Shown piece by piece: positions 11,100-24,426 of a stretch of DNA of 64,000 nucleotides. Origin of the DNA: Odontesthes bonariensis. Its lineage: Eukaryota; Chordata; Actinopteri; Atheriniformes; Atherinopsidae. The translations under genes were made by a program, and so were the position numbers. The notes under the pieces are model-generated. The model saw only the letters and a list, made by a program, of their open reading frames with translations, ran no database searches and was not told where the DNA came from. The DNA is taken from positions 31,112,197-31,176,196 of the forward strand of contig NC_134509.1 in assembly GCF_027942865.1 (NCBI RefSeq), written 5' to 3'. Every line of letters begins with the position of its first letter. The first letter of the stretch is position 1.

Positions 11100-14000
11100 T
11101 TATTTAAAGCTGACCCTGATTAAGAAAGTTCGGATCTCCATTGGTCTCAAGGCCACTTCCCACACAGAGGGGTCTTCAGACGTCTTCGGCAGCGGCTTCT
11201 CTTCTGAAAAACACATACAGCCAATCCAAATCACAGTGCACATCATCGCTATAAATGTCCAAAAACAGTTTGGTTTGTTAGCATCCAAACCATGCAGCAC
11301 TCATAAAGACCCCCTCCCAAAAGATACGAACATAATAGCAAGAAGAACGACAACGAGTCTCATAAAACCATTAAAATACCCTCTAGATTATGATAAAGCC
11401 GTTAAATGGTGCTAAAATTAAAGGAGCCACATAGATAAATGAATCGGATGGTTAACTATATGTGCTCAGAAAATAAGACTATCAAACTGACCAGCTGACA
11501 TGGACAGGCACGTGTCTTGTTGGGTATAACGCGGCAGTCAGCCTGTCTTTATGTTGCTTGTTTGTGTGATCGTCTTAATGTCTCGGTCGTGATCAAGCCG
11601 CTTACAAGAAAAATCGGAAGCAAAGTCACCCATCAAAACTATGGCTGAGGACTTTTGCTTTGAGTCACCACCCTCATTATTTTAATGTGTTTCTTCTAAG
11701 CCAGGGTGGCCATGGTTTGTTGCTGCAGATATTGGGACCGTGCTGCCTCTTTACCACTGAACCTTGACAGAGTGGCCCGCCAAAACCAACTGCCTTGCTC
11801 ATAATATAATAACCGTAAAGTAGTAAAATGGTGATCACGGCTGGTAATTCTCACTCACTGAATGCAAGAATCCTGAGCTTTTCACATTCATAGGCAGCGC
11901 ATGCCACCAGAGCTCCCTGGTCTGGCTGACCGGGACAACGTGAGGCAGACTCCTCTTTCCCCTCACTCTTGCAACGGCTGTGTTCGCCACAAAAAACAAG
12001 ACTGACGCTATTCCAGCCATTTATCCGGGAGACAACGAGTACGAGAAAGCATATTGGTAAGATTCCTTTTTTCTAGATGTTTTTTTTCCCCTCTCTGTTC
12101 GACCCTGGTTTGCAATGACTGCAGCTGGCTGCAAACACACCCGGTGTGTTTCCGAAACTAGAAAACAAAAAAGTCAATTATTATTAATCTGACCAAAAAC
12201 GAACTTTTGCACCTAAACATGGTATTCTGGCCCAAAATAGATCTCAAAACCGGACTATAACACCCAGATAACGCTGTTGTTCAGGGACACCTCAACCTGA
12301 CGAAGCGAATCTGTGTTCATATGTTACCCCAGTATGTTTAGGGCTAATTTAATGATGGGTGGAGGTGAGCCGAACCTTTTTGAGGGGTCCATTCAAAACG
12401 TCTCATCTCATCCTTCCACTGATTGGCTGACAGGTTCAGCTCGGACACGCCCAGAACATCCAGAGTGGAAAACAGCTTCTGCACAGACAGAACACAGAGT
12501 GATACAACTGGTTTATTATCCAAATCAAAGAGAAACAAGCTAATCTTATCATTGTTAGAGGCTTGAAGCAAAGTAATCACTGGATGATGTAATCGCTTCA
12601 CCGCTGCTCCTCATATTAACCGTCCTTTGAAAAGGACAGAGAGAGGATGTTTTTGAATCTCTAACCTGGAGGTCCACAGTGACGGGTTGTGAGTTCACTT
12701 TGCTCTCCCAGCTCTGGAACTGATGCTCCAGTCGCAGCAGCACCAAGTCTTTATCCCACTGACTGAGTGTCAGGAGGTGGACAGCAGGGGGCAGCGCAGC
12801 CTGAAGCCCTGAGAACTAAAAACAGACAGAAAATCAAAATCAGCATTTTTGATCTGCTGGAGGACTATCACACACATTTCATGTTACAGTCAGGTCAGAT
12901 TCTCTGTAATTACTGAGTATGTGTTGACAACATGCTGACTCTGAAAACAGGTTTGTGCAATGATAATGAAAGGCAACCCAGCTCAGCTCCTTTGAGAGTT
13001 TGTCAGTACTCAACAGCACAGAAATGGTTATAATGACCACCAGCAGCAAAGGAGTTCACACTGGAAACAATCAGTGACGATCCACACAGGGCTTCACTTT
13101 AAGCCCCCCCCCCCTCAAGGAAGCCTCATGAAGTGTATAGAAACTTCATGAGGCTTAATCATACTCTCTTGCTCCCACTAACCTCCAGCCGAGTGTTTGG
13201 GTTCAGATCTCCATCAGTAAATGACAGCAGCGGCTGGAGCACAACCTCTTGGGCCAGGGGGCGGTGTGTGTCAGCAGCACTGGCCGGACGATTGAGGGAG
13301 AGCAGGAGGCGGCCGCGCACTACCAGCCCCTCTGGGTAGATGGAAGAAGACTCGTTGAGCGGTTCAGCAACACCACGGACGTCGTCGTACAGCAGCCGGC
13401 GGTGAAGCTGAGGGGGAGTGAGAAAAAAAAAAATCAGCGTATGTTTACTGAGAGAAACAAAATGAGAGACCAAAGTGTGCTTGGGTCACTCTGTTCAGTC
13501 TGATCAAGGATTAGGAAGATAACAAGGAGTTATCTTCTATTACTTTGTTGTTACTGGTCCTACAATATCATATCCATGTTGCTCCATGACCATCATCACA
13601 ACTGACTCAACAATCGTCACATTGGGAACTTTGTAACAATAGCAAAGTACTGGAAAAGGGCTTATCTGTGGGAGAGGTGGTGTTATTATTAGCAAAGCTG
13701 CGTCCACCATTTTGTTTAACACACACACTGATTGTCTAACCAGAATCGGTACAATGTGTTCTTTTGGCAGGGAAATTGTTCACCATGTCTGTGTCTTACC
13801 ATGATCTCCAGAGAACCATTCTGGATGCTGCCTCCTCCTTGAGAGCGATCTGTCACCACAGTGAGTTGGTCCAAATCGTCCTGAAGACAAATGCAAACCA
13901 ACCACAAGGATGAAAATTGAGATGATAAGTAAACGATGGAAGACAAAGAGAAAAACAGCCAAAGTCTACTTTGAATGATGTATAGAAATAGTAATATATA

Positions 14001-17000
14001 TACAGTATATTATTACAAAGCTTTAATTTAAATGAATTCTTTGCAAGAATACCTCTAATTCTATGAAAGGGATACTCAACAACTTAGTGGAAAACGAGCA
14101 CACCTTGATATAAGCACGAGAGTTGATGGGGTAGTAGTTTCCAGCAATAGGTTCTGACTGCCGCAGGTTCCAAGTAGGACGGAAGTCTTTCCTGTTGGAA
14201 ACAAAACCAATGCAGTGATCTTCTAACAGTAAGTTTCATACACCTATTCAGTGCAACGCCAGCGGGATTAATGTTCGTTAATTAAAATGCAAAATCTTAA
14301 GTTAAATTTGACAAATCTTTTAACATCCATCAAATATATTGATCAACAGGACTTGATCGTACTTCCTCTGCAGCACTTCTCTGCCGTTGGAGTCGGTGTA
14401 GAAAAATTCAGATGTTTTGATGCTGGTGTCCAGGCGAGTGATCACCTCCTTCCCCAGGCTGTCACTGATGGAGGAAGAGCGTGTGAGATGATGTCATGGA
14501 TTTTGAAATACAAAACAAATTAGAACGCAGCACTGAAGGCATCCCCATACTGCGACTCATTAATTCCACATGTAATGACGAGCTCGCTCTCACTCTATTG
14601 GCAGAGGTCCGACGGTCCACTCCAGCTCCAGAGCTCTGCTGTCAGCATAGAGACGAACCACCTGAGACACCCAGGGGGCAAACCACTGCCTCACCTCCTG
14701 CACCACTGAGGTCTGGAGTGGCAGGGGAACACAGAATTATACGTAAACTGCAAGAGCATTTTAACAGACTGCTGAGCAGTGATCTGAACAGCATTTAAAA
14801 CATCACCCTGCTTTTCTTTAAATAACACTAAATTAAATCAATACAAATGTCAAGATAAAACTAGAAGATAAAGTTGTTATTTTTTCACGGTTTTGAGTTT
14901 AAGAGAAACTGGAAGCGACGCAATCCAAGGGAAAGTGAACAAAGCTGAGACGCCGCTCACTCTCTACCTGAACGGTCTCCGTCTTGGCGGTTCTGCTGAT
15001 GATGAAAGGTGTGGAAGAGTTGGGTCTGAAGATGTAAGCTCCAGAGGGCTGTATACTCAAGATGTTGTTACCGTCACTGGCGTTGTACCTGAATTGTGTA
15101 ACACAATGTGTAAGCATATGTATGACAGTTACTTGCAGGTGTCTTTGCTTAAAACAAAAAACAAACTGATTGTGTTCACTATTCTGTGTTATTCAGAGTT
15201 CTAAGTTTCTGTTTTGTAGGAAACACTAACCAATAGAAATTCTGTGTGAGTTTGATGCTCTGTTTGGTCTCCAGGTTGCTGAGGCTGCTTAAGAGGCCGG
15301 TATCTGGGTCAAAGGTCACCCGCAGGAACTGTAGCACATGGACACAAATCACTCTCAGAAGGGAATACAGATACAGCTTCTGCCTTTTCATTTTCCGGTT
15401 TGTTTTTTTTACATTGGTGGGTTTAAATTTAACTCCAAAGTTGGAATTTCCTAGTTCCCTGTCAGAAAAATGACCTGGAATGCCCCTTGAGGTCAGATTT
15501 CTGACTCAGAACGCCAAAGGAATCTCACAAACCCGAACTTTAAAAGCCAACAAGGCTGCCCTGAGCATGAAATGCGGCGATAGCATCAAAATGAGCATAT
15601 GCTTATGCAGTGCTAAGACCTTGTTCTGGATCACAGTGGGGGCACCGTGTTGTCTGGAGCTTGGCGGCGGCCCGTTCTGAAGCACGGACACAGAGTAGGT
15701 GCTATAGCCCAGCGGAGGAGCCTGAACCTGGAACACCAACTCGTTGACGGCAAAGCCTCGATTCCTCCTCACCTCCTGAGTGGCTCTGGACACGGGAACT
15801 ACCTTCCAACATGCAAACACAGAAAACTTATCATGTAGTTCCAGGTTTTTGTTTGATACTCATATCAGTCCTCCTGTTTTGGTTTTATTCAGAACCTCTT
15901 CGGTACAGTGTTACTACACATCAGTGGCTGCATCAGAAGCAATGTAGGGTGCAGTGTCTTGCGGGAAAGCCAGGAATCAAACTACCGACCCTACGGTTGG
16001 CAAACAACCGCCCTTCCTCCTGAGCTGCTGGTGCACTGCACTACCATTAGGACAGTTTCTTTAGATGAATCAAAGGTAGGTTCACTGAGGCCTTAAAACG
16101 GCCCCTCTGAGGGGTGAGGTGGAGGTTTGGGCCTTAAAGATGTCGTAATGCCTTTGTGGGTTTTTCCCGTTCTTTCCCATATTTCTTTTTGTACATATGA
16201 AATGTTGAATTACAAGGTCAACACTGAAGAAAGTTTCTCTCTTAAAAGGAAACGATACCCTGAACTGCCTGAAAAACCCTTATTTGCACACCAGTTTATT
16301 CAGCCTTTAATTAAGTATTTTACCATCATTTTTTTAATTGGCAGCTAAATTAAGACTCAGAGTGTATCAGGGTGACAGGAGGTACTGCAGCAATGGGCAG
16401 TAACAGTTTTCTGTCAAACACTGAAGAATGTAAACGTATTCTAAAAGATGCCCAAAGTAAAATATATGAACCTGTAAACTAGCATAATACAGGCACTTTA
16501 ATGCGGTTACACATACAGACCTTACAGTCCACTGACGTCCCCTTAGCATCTGTTACGGTGTATGCTGTTCCATTGACTGGCAGCCTCACGGGCAAAGTAA
16601 CAGGCCGAGCAAGAGGGTTGTACACACTGACTGTGAACTAAGTGAGAGAAAAACACAGAGACAGAGAGACCGGTGAGCATCAGCAAAGACTTAAACAAAA
16701 ATGATTCATATCTCGTTTGCTTGATGATGATGATTGATATTGATTTAGTTTGTTTATTTTCACGCTGAATGCATCGAAAAGGTGAGAGGTGCAGCTTTTA
16801 GAGTTGGGTCGACATTAAATCCGTGTATGTTGGGTCACCTTTTTGCTGGACTCAGTGAGAGGACACACACTGATGTTGAGGTTATCACAGAAGACTCGTT
16901 GAGCAGAGGAGCCACTGAGAGCAGCCAGACTGTTACTGACCAAAACCTAATGGACACAATGATGGACATAAAAGCAATATAAAAGAAAAACAAAACAGCC

Positions 17001-20000
17001 AAACAATTATTGGGATAAAATGTCACCAGCGATGTTTACAACTGTTCCAAAAATAAACAGTTCACGTGAAGAAATGCCCACTTTACTGCACAAGAAATGA
17101 AAACTAATAACAGTGACATTACATGGAGCACGTAACGGCAAGATAACAGCTTACCTGACAATGTTGCCACCCGTTGGCGAGCCTCTTGGCGTAATCATTC
17201 GTCACATGTTGCTTCGCTGTGCCTGAAACTGCATCGTGATGTTGGGCCACAGCCATGGCTTTCCCTGCAAACGTGTGGCTTTAAGTTGACTGTCTGGATT
17301 TGTATTTTCTGTGACATCCAGAGTTATAGTCATAACTTCCCAATCAAAATTTCCTGCATCGTTTTCCTCATGGGACACTATGTTTTAGTAAAGGTGGACA
17401 GTCATTATCACGTAGCATTTGAAAAATAATCTATTCTACGTGACGTATAGTCGGTAGGAGGAAGCGCACTGACCTCCCACCTCAGTGGAGAGACATCCTC
17501 AGTAAAATAAAAGAAAGAAAAATCTCACTCAAAGTCTGGCTGTCACCCTCTCCAAAAGGTCCGTTCCTGGAAGCTGAACCGCCAAGGACCTCCAGCTGGT
17601 TACATGTCTGTAAAATAATGTGCAATGTGCTAATGGCTAGCATAACAACGTGCTAACTGCATGAAATTAAAATTAAACACTTGCTGACTGCAGCACATTA
17701 TCGTGCGTACTCAGGAGCAACATCCCAAACTTAACTCACAACAGGGAAAAAAAACATCCGCCTCATATTAGTATGAATGAAAGACGGGCCTCAAAAGTAA
17801 CGCCGCTCATTAACAGCCAATGTTGGGTGTAATTAAACCCACTTCATTTCATGCGTCGTTAATTGTCGAAGCAAAATTTAATTGCTCATGCAAACAACTC
17901 TCCAATCAGACAACTTTACACGACTTCATCACCATACAAATAAACTTGAATGGAGCTAAACACAAAACATGAAAATGGGAATCTTCTCTGCTTTTTCCAT
18001 CAATTAGATACACCACAAACAAAGTTTTACATGTACGATAAGGATTTTGGCTTGTTAGACCGATGAATCCATATGTGCGGTGCCCACCTGCAAGTTGCTG
18101 TTGCTAATCCTCTCGTAGCGCTTCAGTGCTGGACGACTCGTAAAGTAGCCGGTCCAGAAATCATGAGCATCGTCTGCATAGGGGAAGAAATCGTCTGTCT
18201 TCAGAGCCCTGGACAGAAAAGAGCATATATTTGACCTCAAAATACACAAGACTGCTCTTTTTTATGCAGTTATTCTGGCTACATTTTGGACACTAATTGT
18301 GGTGTAAGCAGATTCTCCTACCAGGTGAGGTTTGCTCGGTGCAGCTCCTGGAGGTAGCAGGACGGAGTGGAATAGACTAGATTGACTTTGCTGCCATTTG
18401 CCTGCTTGGCATTGACGTAGTGGATCAGCTTGTCCAGGTTCTTGTACCACAGGTTGGCGTTCTCATACTGGAAGTCTGAGCCCATTGTCATGATGATGTG
18501 ATTGGTCTTATACACTTTAGCCTGAGGGAAGGGGGATATAGAGCTAACGAAAAACGTAACCAAACACATGAAATGGTCTGCTGTCAGACTCTATTTTAGC
18601 AAATCTGTGAATAACGACAAAGGACAAAAATAAGCATAACTCCACAATATAAGGTACTGATACTTTTTTTGAATATATAGAGGAGTGTGTATCAAACCTG
18701 ACTGTTGGCAGCGTACAGGAAGCGCTGCACCACATCATCAACGTTATAGTCTTCTAGATCGGGGTCATCACTGATTGGCGGGTCATCACAGAGCTGGTCC
18801 CAGCAAAATCCCGAAGGAGGGTTGTACCCATTGGGAAGGATTCCTGTCGGTAAGAGGGGCAAAGGTTAACAAGCCAGCTCAGGTTTACAGTGATCCAGCA
18901 CACAGTAATCCAGCTGGGCTGTTTTCGTTACCAGTAAAGAGGTCGGCCATCGGTGGTGTGAGGCTGTCGGAGGCTCTCCACAGCAGCTCCTGCTCCCTGT
19001 TCAGCATCCTGCGAGCTCGGTCCTGGTAGTCCAAACGGCCAAAGAAGAAGCCATCGTATCCCATCTGGAACGACACGCACGGGTTAGAGTGAAGCCCGGC
19101 TCGCAGGCTTCACTGGTTCCCAACACGGTTTATACATTTCACACATCACACCTCATAATAAAGCCACGTCTTTCAAAATAACTGTTCACGTCTTTACAGA
19201 CGCCATCGTATCTGTTCGGTGAATATCGAGCTAAAGCCAGCAGCGAGTTAACTTCGGTGATAAACGTCGAGACGTTTTTCTCTGCATGAATTTGTCTTGC
19301 CGTTAAATCTTGTTATGATGATTTAATCAGTAACTAAAAACAATTCTTTACAATGACAAAAAATAAAAGCAGAATTCCCTGTAGAGATGAATGCCATGAC
19401 ACATTTTATCAAACCAATACCTCCATAAATAAACATATAAATTGATTATTTAACGGATAAAATAAATGTGAAATAAATAGAAATATTAAGATTAGTTGAT
19501 AGTAGTTTATATGTTTCTTCATCTAAAAACATCTCCTGAGATAAACAAAAAAATAAACTCTCCTCGAGTAAAAGCTGCTCTGCATTTATTCTTTTATTGC
19601 ACTATATAATCTGATTTATGCATTGATATTATTTCTTTTGATTCCCATATTTATTAATCTTATAGACTTAACATATTGATTAAAATTCTATTGAATGGAT
19701 TTGCTTCAAGTTAAGGTACCTGTGCAAAAATGGAGGCGTGTTCACGGGCATGACCAAAGGGGTCAATGTGCCAGGCAACGCGTGGGCGACCGCAGAGTCC
19801 AAAAGTCTCGTTAAGGAACCTCAGGCCCATGGTCATCTGGTCAATGACGGCACTGTAATGGGTGGCGGCCTCGTCACTCATACACCAGCCGCCATTTACA
19901 AACTCTAAACGACCTGAAGGACAACGCGTTTAGTCAGGATGCAGATTAAACACGGTCAGAGGAAATGCAGCCGAACACAAGGAGCTGACGTACCTTCATT

Positions 20001-23000
20001 AACCAGCTGTTTGACTGTCTGCTGCATGCTGGAGCTCTGCCGCTTCCACCAGCGGTGGAAGAAGGCCGTCTCCACGTAGATAAACCTCCTGTCTGGATTT
20101 TTCAATAACTGGTCCACCACAGAGTCCAAGATGTACTGAACGCCAGCATGCTGGATTTCATTATGATCTGCACACAGACAGAGGACAAAGGTGACGGGAT
20201 TCCGTAACGCTGGGGTCACAATTTCAGGAAAAATCCTCTCTCTGCGTAGAAAATCTGTCAGTATTCACATTCATTTATCATTTCATCAAGTGTTTCATTG
20301 GTGCTGGAGCTTTTACGGCAACAAAAGCACTGAGAAATGAATTTGAAACTTTTTTCGGCCATAACGTTCAGTTCCTAGTGCTTACACACAGGCTCATAGT
20401 AGAAAAAAACCAAAACACGGGATGAAATATGCCAGTTTGTCACACAATGGTAGTAAAGTTGTAAAATGTCTCTTGTTTTTGCTTGTTGAGACAGCTGACA
20501 GACGTACATGTAATTTTCAGTAACTTAAAAAGGCTATTCTGAGGGGGTCAGAGTGGCAATTTTTCTTTTTAAGGCCACGAAACAGCATTTTTGGGAAAAC
20601 AAGGTAGTTATCTCGTCACTGAAAGAACTAATCTAATGAAAGCTTGCTTAGCAATAGCTTTGACACGTTAATCTGTCAGGCGCAATCTGATGCTTCCTGT
20701 GTTTCTTCGAGTCAACTTCAGACTCAAATATTTCACAACAAAGTCATTCGGGTGCACAACCACCTGGACTAAAGTCAGGGGTTCGTCTCTCAGGAGCCAA
20801 TAAGTCGAGGTATGTGGAACCTCTATGTAACGACTGATTCATTTCAGTGGCAGATCAAGATTTGTATCAGCTACAGCTTAACATCATATTCAGGTTAAAC
20901 CCTGACACAAAATCACAGCCCAAATCTTCAGTGACATATAAAGAAAGTGTAAACCTACATGGGAGGACCAACAGACACGAAACCACTTTGAAGGAGCAAC
21001 AAAACACTGCTGATCCCTCACAAGACGTCGATACTTACTGTCAGGTAAGTATTTGGCAACCGAACAATCAATGACATTGATTAAATGGGATGAGACGATA
21101 AAACGCCGGTAAAACGAAACTGAAATAAAAAGGCAAAAATTTGAAAAACGCTGGTGCTTTTTCCTGCAAACCCACCGGGCTTGTCTTATTTGTTGGTTAT
21201 TTTTTTATTCCCCCTACCCTCATCCTCTACGGCCAGGCCATCGTCATGTCTGCAGAATGTGGTCTCGCATCGTGTGGTTGAAAACTGCACAGACTTCATC
21301 CTGAGGGGCACTGATACAGCCACCACCCCAAAGCCTGGCTTTTGGACTTTTGCCTCAGAGCCCAGAAAATTCAAAGTTGCCGCTGACTAATATTTCAACA
21401 TTACTAACATTTAAAGCAGAGGTCTTCAACAGGGGGTCCGCGGAGTTACTGCAGGGGGGGTCGCGAAATCTTTGGTTGATTAGACCATTTTTAACTTTTT
21501 TTTTTTTTTTTTTCAAACGGTTTTTTCTCACAAATTGTGTGCAAACGTGTGCCATCCACAGATGGTTTGAGGATTCATTGTCCCATCTACATGCATGTTT
21601 AAAGTTAAAATCTGTGGATTATTTGAATAGCTCAGTGTTGTATGCAAGATGTTTGTTTATAAATGGCAGTGGCACGGCCACCCTGTACCTTGCACATGCT
21701 TAAAATAAAAACATGAATATATTAACCTGTGTATTATTTGAATAGCTTAGTATTGAATGTACAATAACAGAGTAGCTATGTTTATACACGGCACTAGGCC
21801 CCGTTAAATATAAAACACAATTGTATGGCATATAAATAGTAGGGGGGTCCCTGCTCCAGCTTTCCATCAGTTTGGGGGTCCCTGGCCTGAAAAACGTTGA
21901 AGACCCCTGATCTAAAGAATGGCTTTATCTGCTATTGATTTATGACGGTTCTTGGGCAAGGTTTGCACTCTTGCCCTTTACATAGTGAAATTCTTCTCCA
22001 TCCTATGAGTGGTTCAATGATAGCACGCAGTTAAGAAGGAGATAATTCATTGTCTTTAAACACTTCAATGATTTTTTTTTTCATGCATCGATTGACAAAC
22101 TGGAGATCATCTGCTCATCTCTGCTCCTCAAAGAGTCTGCCTTTAATAGATACTGCCTTTGCACTATGTCGGGACTAAAGTAATCTTTTAGCGTCACCTG
22201 TTTGAATTGACATCATTACTTTTGGACCCTATTACAAGCCCCGTTGCTCTTATTCCAACTTATTTGAAAAGTATTGCAAAAAAAGTGTATGAAACAAATA
22301 AAATGAAGCTGACCAAGAAAGAAAAACATTACATGTCTACAATGAAAAAAAAAAAAAAGTTTCAGTGCAATCTGTTGGTTTTCTTAGCTAGGAAATTGTT
22401 TTTGCATTGGCTCTATATGAACGAATTGGATTATTTGATGAATAATTATGATTACAATTAATTGAATTCCAATTGGCTTGAATTGGACTTTATTACCCAA
22501 GTGCCTTGTGATGACATTTGTTGTATTTGGCGCTATATAAATAAAAATTAATTGAATTTAATTGAATGACACATAAATCCAAGTACATGTGAGAAGCAGA
22601 GCAGTTACTAAGCTTACTATGTTTGGAAAGAATCCATTGAAATAAATGTATACAGAACACGCTTATTACAGTGAATTCACAGTGTGTGAGTGTGGCATTA
22701 AGGTGCAGACTAACCTCCATAGAAGTACTGGTCCACAGTCTTGAGCCAGCCTACATCATCGTGTGTGTGAGGTACCAGGTGGACATTCAGCATGTTGGGC
22801 TTGGTCTCGTGGCATGACTGTAAACACAAACGCACTCCCTCAACACAGATAGTTTATTACACAAGACGACCACTGCACGGCTGCTGGTAAAACGAGCCAT
22901 TGCAGAAACAAACTCGCTTTCGGTTCTCTCTTTGCCAGTACATTAACTTCCTCAAACAATTTGACAGCGCATAAAAAGGAGACTGAAACAAGCTATAGCA

Positions 23001-23177
23001 GCTTCAGCTAGCAGCTGGAGCGTAAAACAAACTCGGAGACATTAAACGCTGAAGGCAGCTAACCTGGTATCCGCAGGTCACGCTGTCTTTTCTGTCCTGG
23101 TTGAGAGGAAAACATAAAACTCCGCCGAGGAGAGTAAAAAGGAGAGCACCCGTCAGGTGCTGAGACATGACCGCCAT
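11100..23177 (-). CDS. man2b1: Lysosomal alpha-mannosidase (GH38), 23 exons, complete
   Basis: Family knowledge: a lysosomal exo-hydrolase that removes alpha-linked mannose from N-glycan fragments. Coding exons in transcript order: 23064-23177, 22715-22817, 19994-20167, 19720-19913, 18932-19064, 18698-18843, 18322-18521, 18088-18208, 17529-17607, 17155-17264, 16839-16946, 16521-16637, 15620-15802, 15231-15328, 14968-15088, 14594-14712, 14363-14464, 14104-14191, 13800-13880, 13183-13407, 12666-12815, 12376-12478, 11100-11203. Phases agree throughout and give 990 residues (human about 1010). The start is [10 protein letters not shown] with a hydrophobic signal peptide. GH38 zinc and catalytic residues are intact: HTHDD (His57, Asp59), nucleophile Asp181 in WHIDPFGH, and His431 in [10 protein letters not shown]. 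Each is offset by exactly 15 from the numbering of the bovine enzyme (72, 74, 196, 446). The C-terminal beta domains show [17 protein letters not shown] and DRSQGG. An upstream in-frame ATG (MSYDFGLFFN) exists but would bury the signal peptide. Confidence 0.96.
12778..12797 (-). promoter_or_regulatory. CTCF-like motif in a man2b1 coding exon
   Basis: The plus strand reads TGGACAGCAGGGGGCAGCGC, close to the CTCF core CCASCAGGGGGCRS. It overlaps codons for LPPAVHLLT in the exon 12666-12815. It may be a real insulator site or only codon-driven similarity. Confidence 0.3.
15940..16035 (-). repeat. tRNA-derived SINE head in a man2b1 intron
   Basis: On the minus strand the sequence reads GCTCAGGAGGAAGGGCGG, then GTAGTTTGATTCCTGGC. 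These fit pol III A-box and B-box spacing of the common fish tRNA-derived SINE head. The rest of the element is missing or too diverged to see. Confidence 0.55.
19720..19913 (-). other. man2b1 catalytic exon (GH38 nucleophile)
   Basis: This fourth coding exon spans residues 131-195 and holds [16 protein letters not shown]. The Asp in HIDPFGH (residue 181) is the glycoside hydrolase family 38 nucleophile and also a zinc ligand. The motif is intact, so nothing here argues against an active enzyme. Confidence 0.93.
21417..21909. mobile_element. 493-bp hAT-type MITE in man2b1 intron 2
   Basis: The left end CAGAGGTCTTCAAC and the reverse complement of the right end CAGGGGTCTTCAAC differ at one of 14 bases. 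The flanks ATTTAAAG (21409-21416) and ATCTAAAG (21910-21917) are an 8-bp target duplication with one change. CAG tips and 8-bp duplications define hAT elements. There is no transposase frame. Confidence 0.8.
22447..22566 (+). repeat. LINE/SINE 3' tail with (AATTG)n
   Basis: TTTGGCGCTATATAAATAAA followed by AATTGAATTTAATTGAATG matches the short-repeat tail common to fish non-LTR retroelements. It is 5'-truncated. Confidence 0.5.
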
Positions 23178-23229
23178 GTTGAAAAATAAGCCAAAATCAT
23201 ATGACACCTATTTATATATATCAACTTCG

Positions 23230-23239
23230 GTCACGTGAA
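23230..23239. promoter_or_regulatory. CLEAR-type E-box (TFEB/TFE3 site) of man2b1
   Basis: GTCACGTGAA matches 9 of 10 positions of the palindromic CLEAR consensus GTCACGTGAC. It lies 53 bp upstream of the man2b1 ATG, the position where CLEAR sites regulate lysosomal genes. The site is seen; its use is inferred from the gene's function and position. Confidence 0.6.
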
Positions 23240-23499
23240 ATAAAAATTCCACATGGATGTTCAAACAGTGAGGGATAAATTTTACCCTCAGCTCAGACTA
23301 TCAGGCAGCACTGTGGTGACAAAGAGTAATCAGTGCGGCGAGATGGATCACTTCGAGGGAGAAAAATAAAACTGTCCTGCAAAATGTTTTTTCTTAAAGG
23401 TACATTTTGGAGTTGCGGGATTTTTTTTATTTTTAGTTAACAAAATATAGTTATAAATATATTATATCTGCAAAAGGCTGCTTATTTCGGTAGGTAATT

Positions 23500-23670
23500 G
23501 GGGGGTGGGGGGTGGGGGGGCTGCAGCCTATCCCAGCGGTCATCGGGCGAGAGGCGGGGCCAGTCCATCACAGGGCCACACAGAGACAAACAATCAAACA
23601 CACGCTCACACTCACTTTTTTTTTAGAGACACTAATTAACCTAACATGCATGTTAGGGAGAGAACCCCTG
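23500..23670 (-). repeat. truncated copy of the (GGAT)n-tailed SINE
   Basis: CAGCCTATCCCAGCGGTCAT, GGGCGAGAGGCGGGG and AACCTAACATGCATG match the core of the full-length copy at 49853-50223, in the same reverse orientation. It lacks the tRNA-like head. Confidence 0.75.
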
Positions 23671-24380
23671 TCCAGAATACTTTTTTAAAAAGATATGGAC
23701 ATTTTTTCAGATTCTTTTTTTTTTGTCTAAACCATATACACCATTTTATTTGTATTATCATACTGCTTTTGGCGAGTGGTTAGGTTCTTCTTTTGCTCAA
23801 AAAACAGAATGTTCCTGGTGTCACAGGCACTTCAATTTTTTGAGCAAAATGTACAGGAATGCCAACATGCTTCAAACCTTCCTTTAAAATTTTGCTCCAT
23901 GTTGACATAAATGCACAACATAATTTCTGCAGAAGTTAAGATCTGGTGATAATGGAGGCCACATAAGATATGAACCAACTGTCAGGCCAATAAAAGCCAG
24001 TTTGAGTTAACTTTAAAGCAACACGATGTATCCATTTTTGAGTGCAGGTCAAGTCATTTCATAAATCATAAAATGTCGATATTAAAAAAAGAACAAAACG
24101 AACAACTGACATCCAGAGGAAGCATCCACAATCACTGGATCCACATTTCTTGGACAATTCAGACCTCCACCGATCAGTTTATTTAGACTCACAGTGAAAT
24201 TAACGTCACATTTTTGAAAAAAAGAATTTAAAACAAAGATATCTTTACAGACATTTGAAGAATAAAGTGACACGGTGAGGCACAATGAGTTAACAGGTGG
24301 TCTAAGAAGTACAAGAATCTAAAATGGACCAGAACAGACAGTTCACTTAATGTTACAGTCCTCCAGTTTGTGGAACAACG

Positions 24381-24426
24381 ATGCAGTTCCTGGCAGAAAT
24401 AGCTTGTGCAGTGGTCCTCATCACAG
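24381..24426 (+). CDS. possible orphan first exon encoding a signal peptide
   Basis: ATG at 24381 in good context (AACAACGATGC) encodes MQFLAEIACAVVLITG, a short hydrophobic leader, and is followed at once by a canonical donor (ACAG|GTGAAG) in phase 1. This is the layout of a secreted or immunoglobulin-type first exon. A later stretch, after an acceptor AG at about 26110, is open for about 40 hydrophilic residues to a TAG at about 26230. No connecting domain exon could be recognised, so this may be chance or the remains of a lost gene. Confidence 0.2.
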
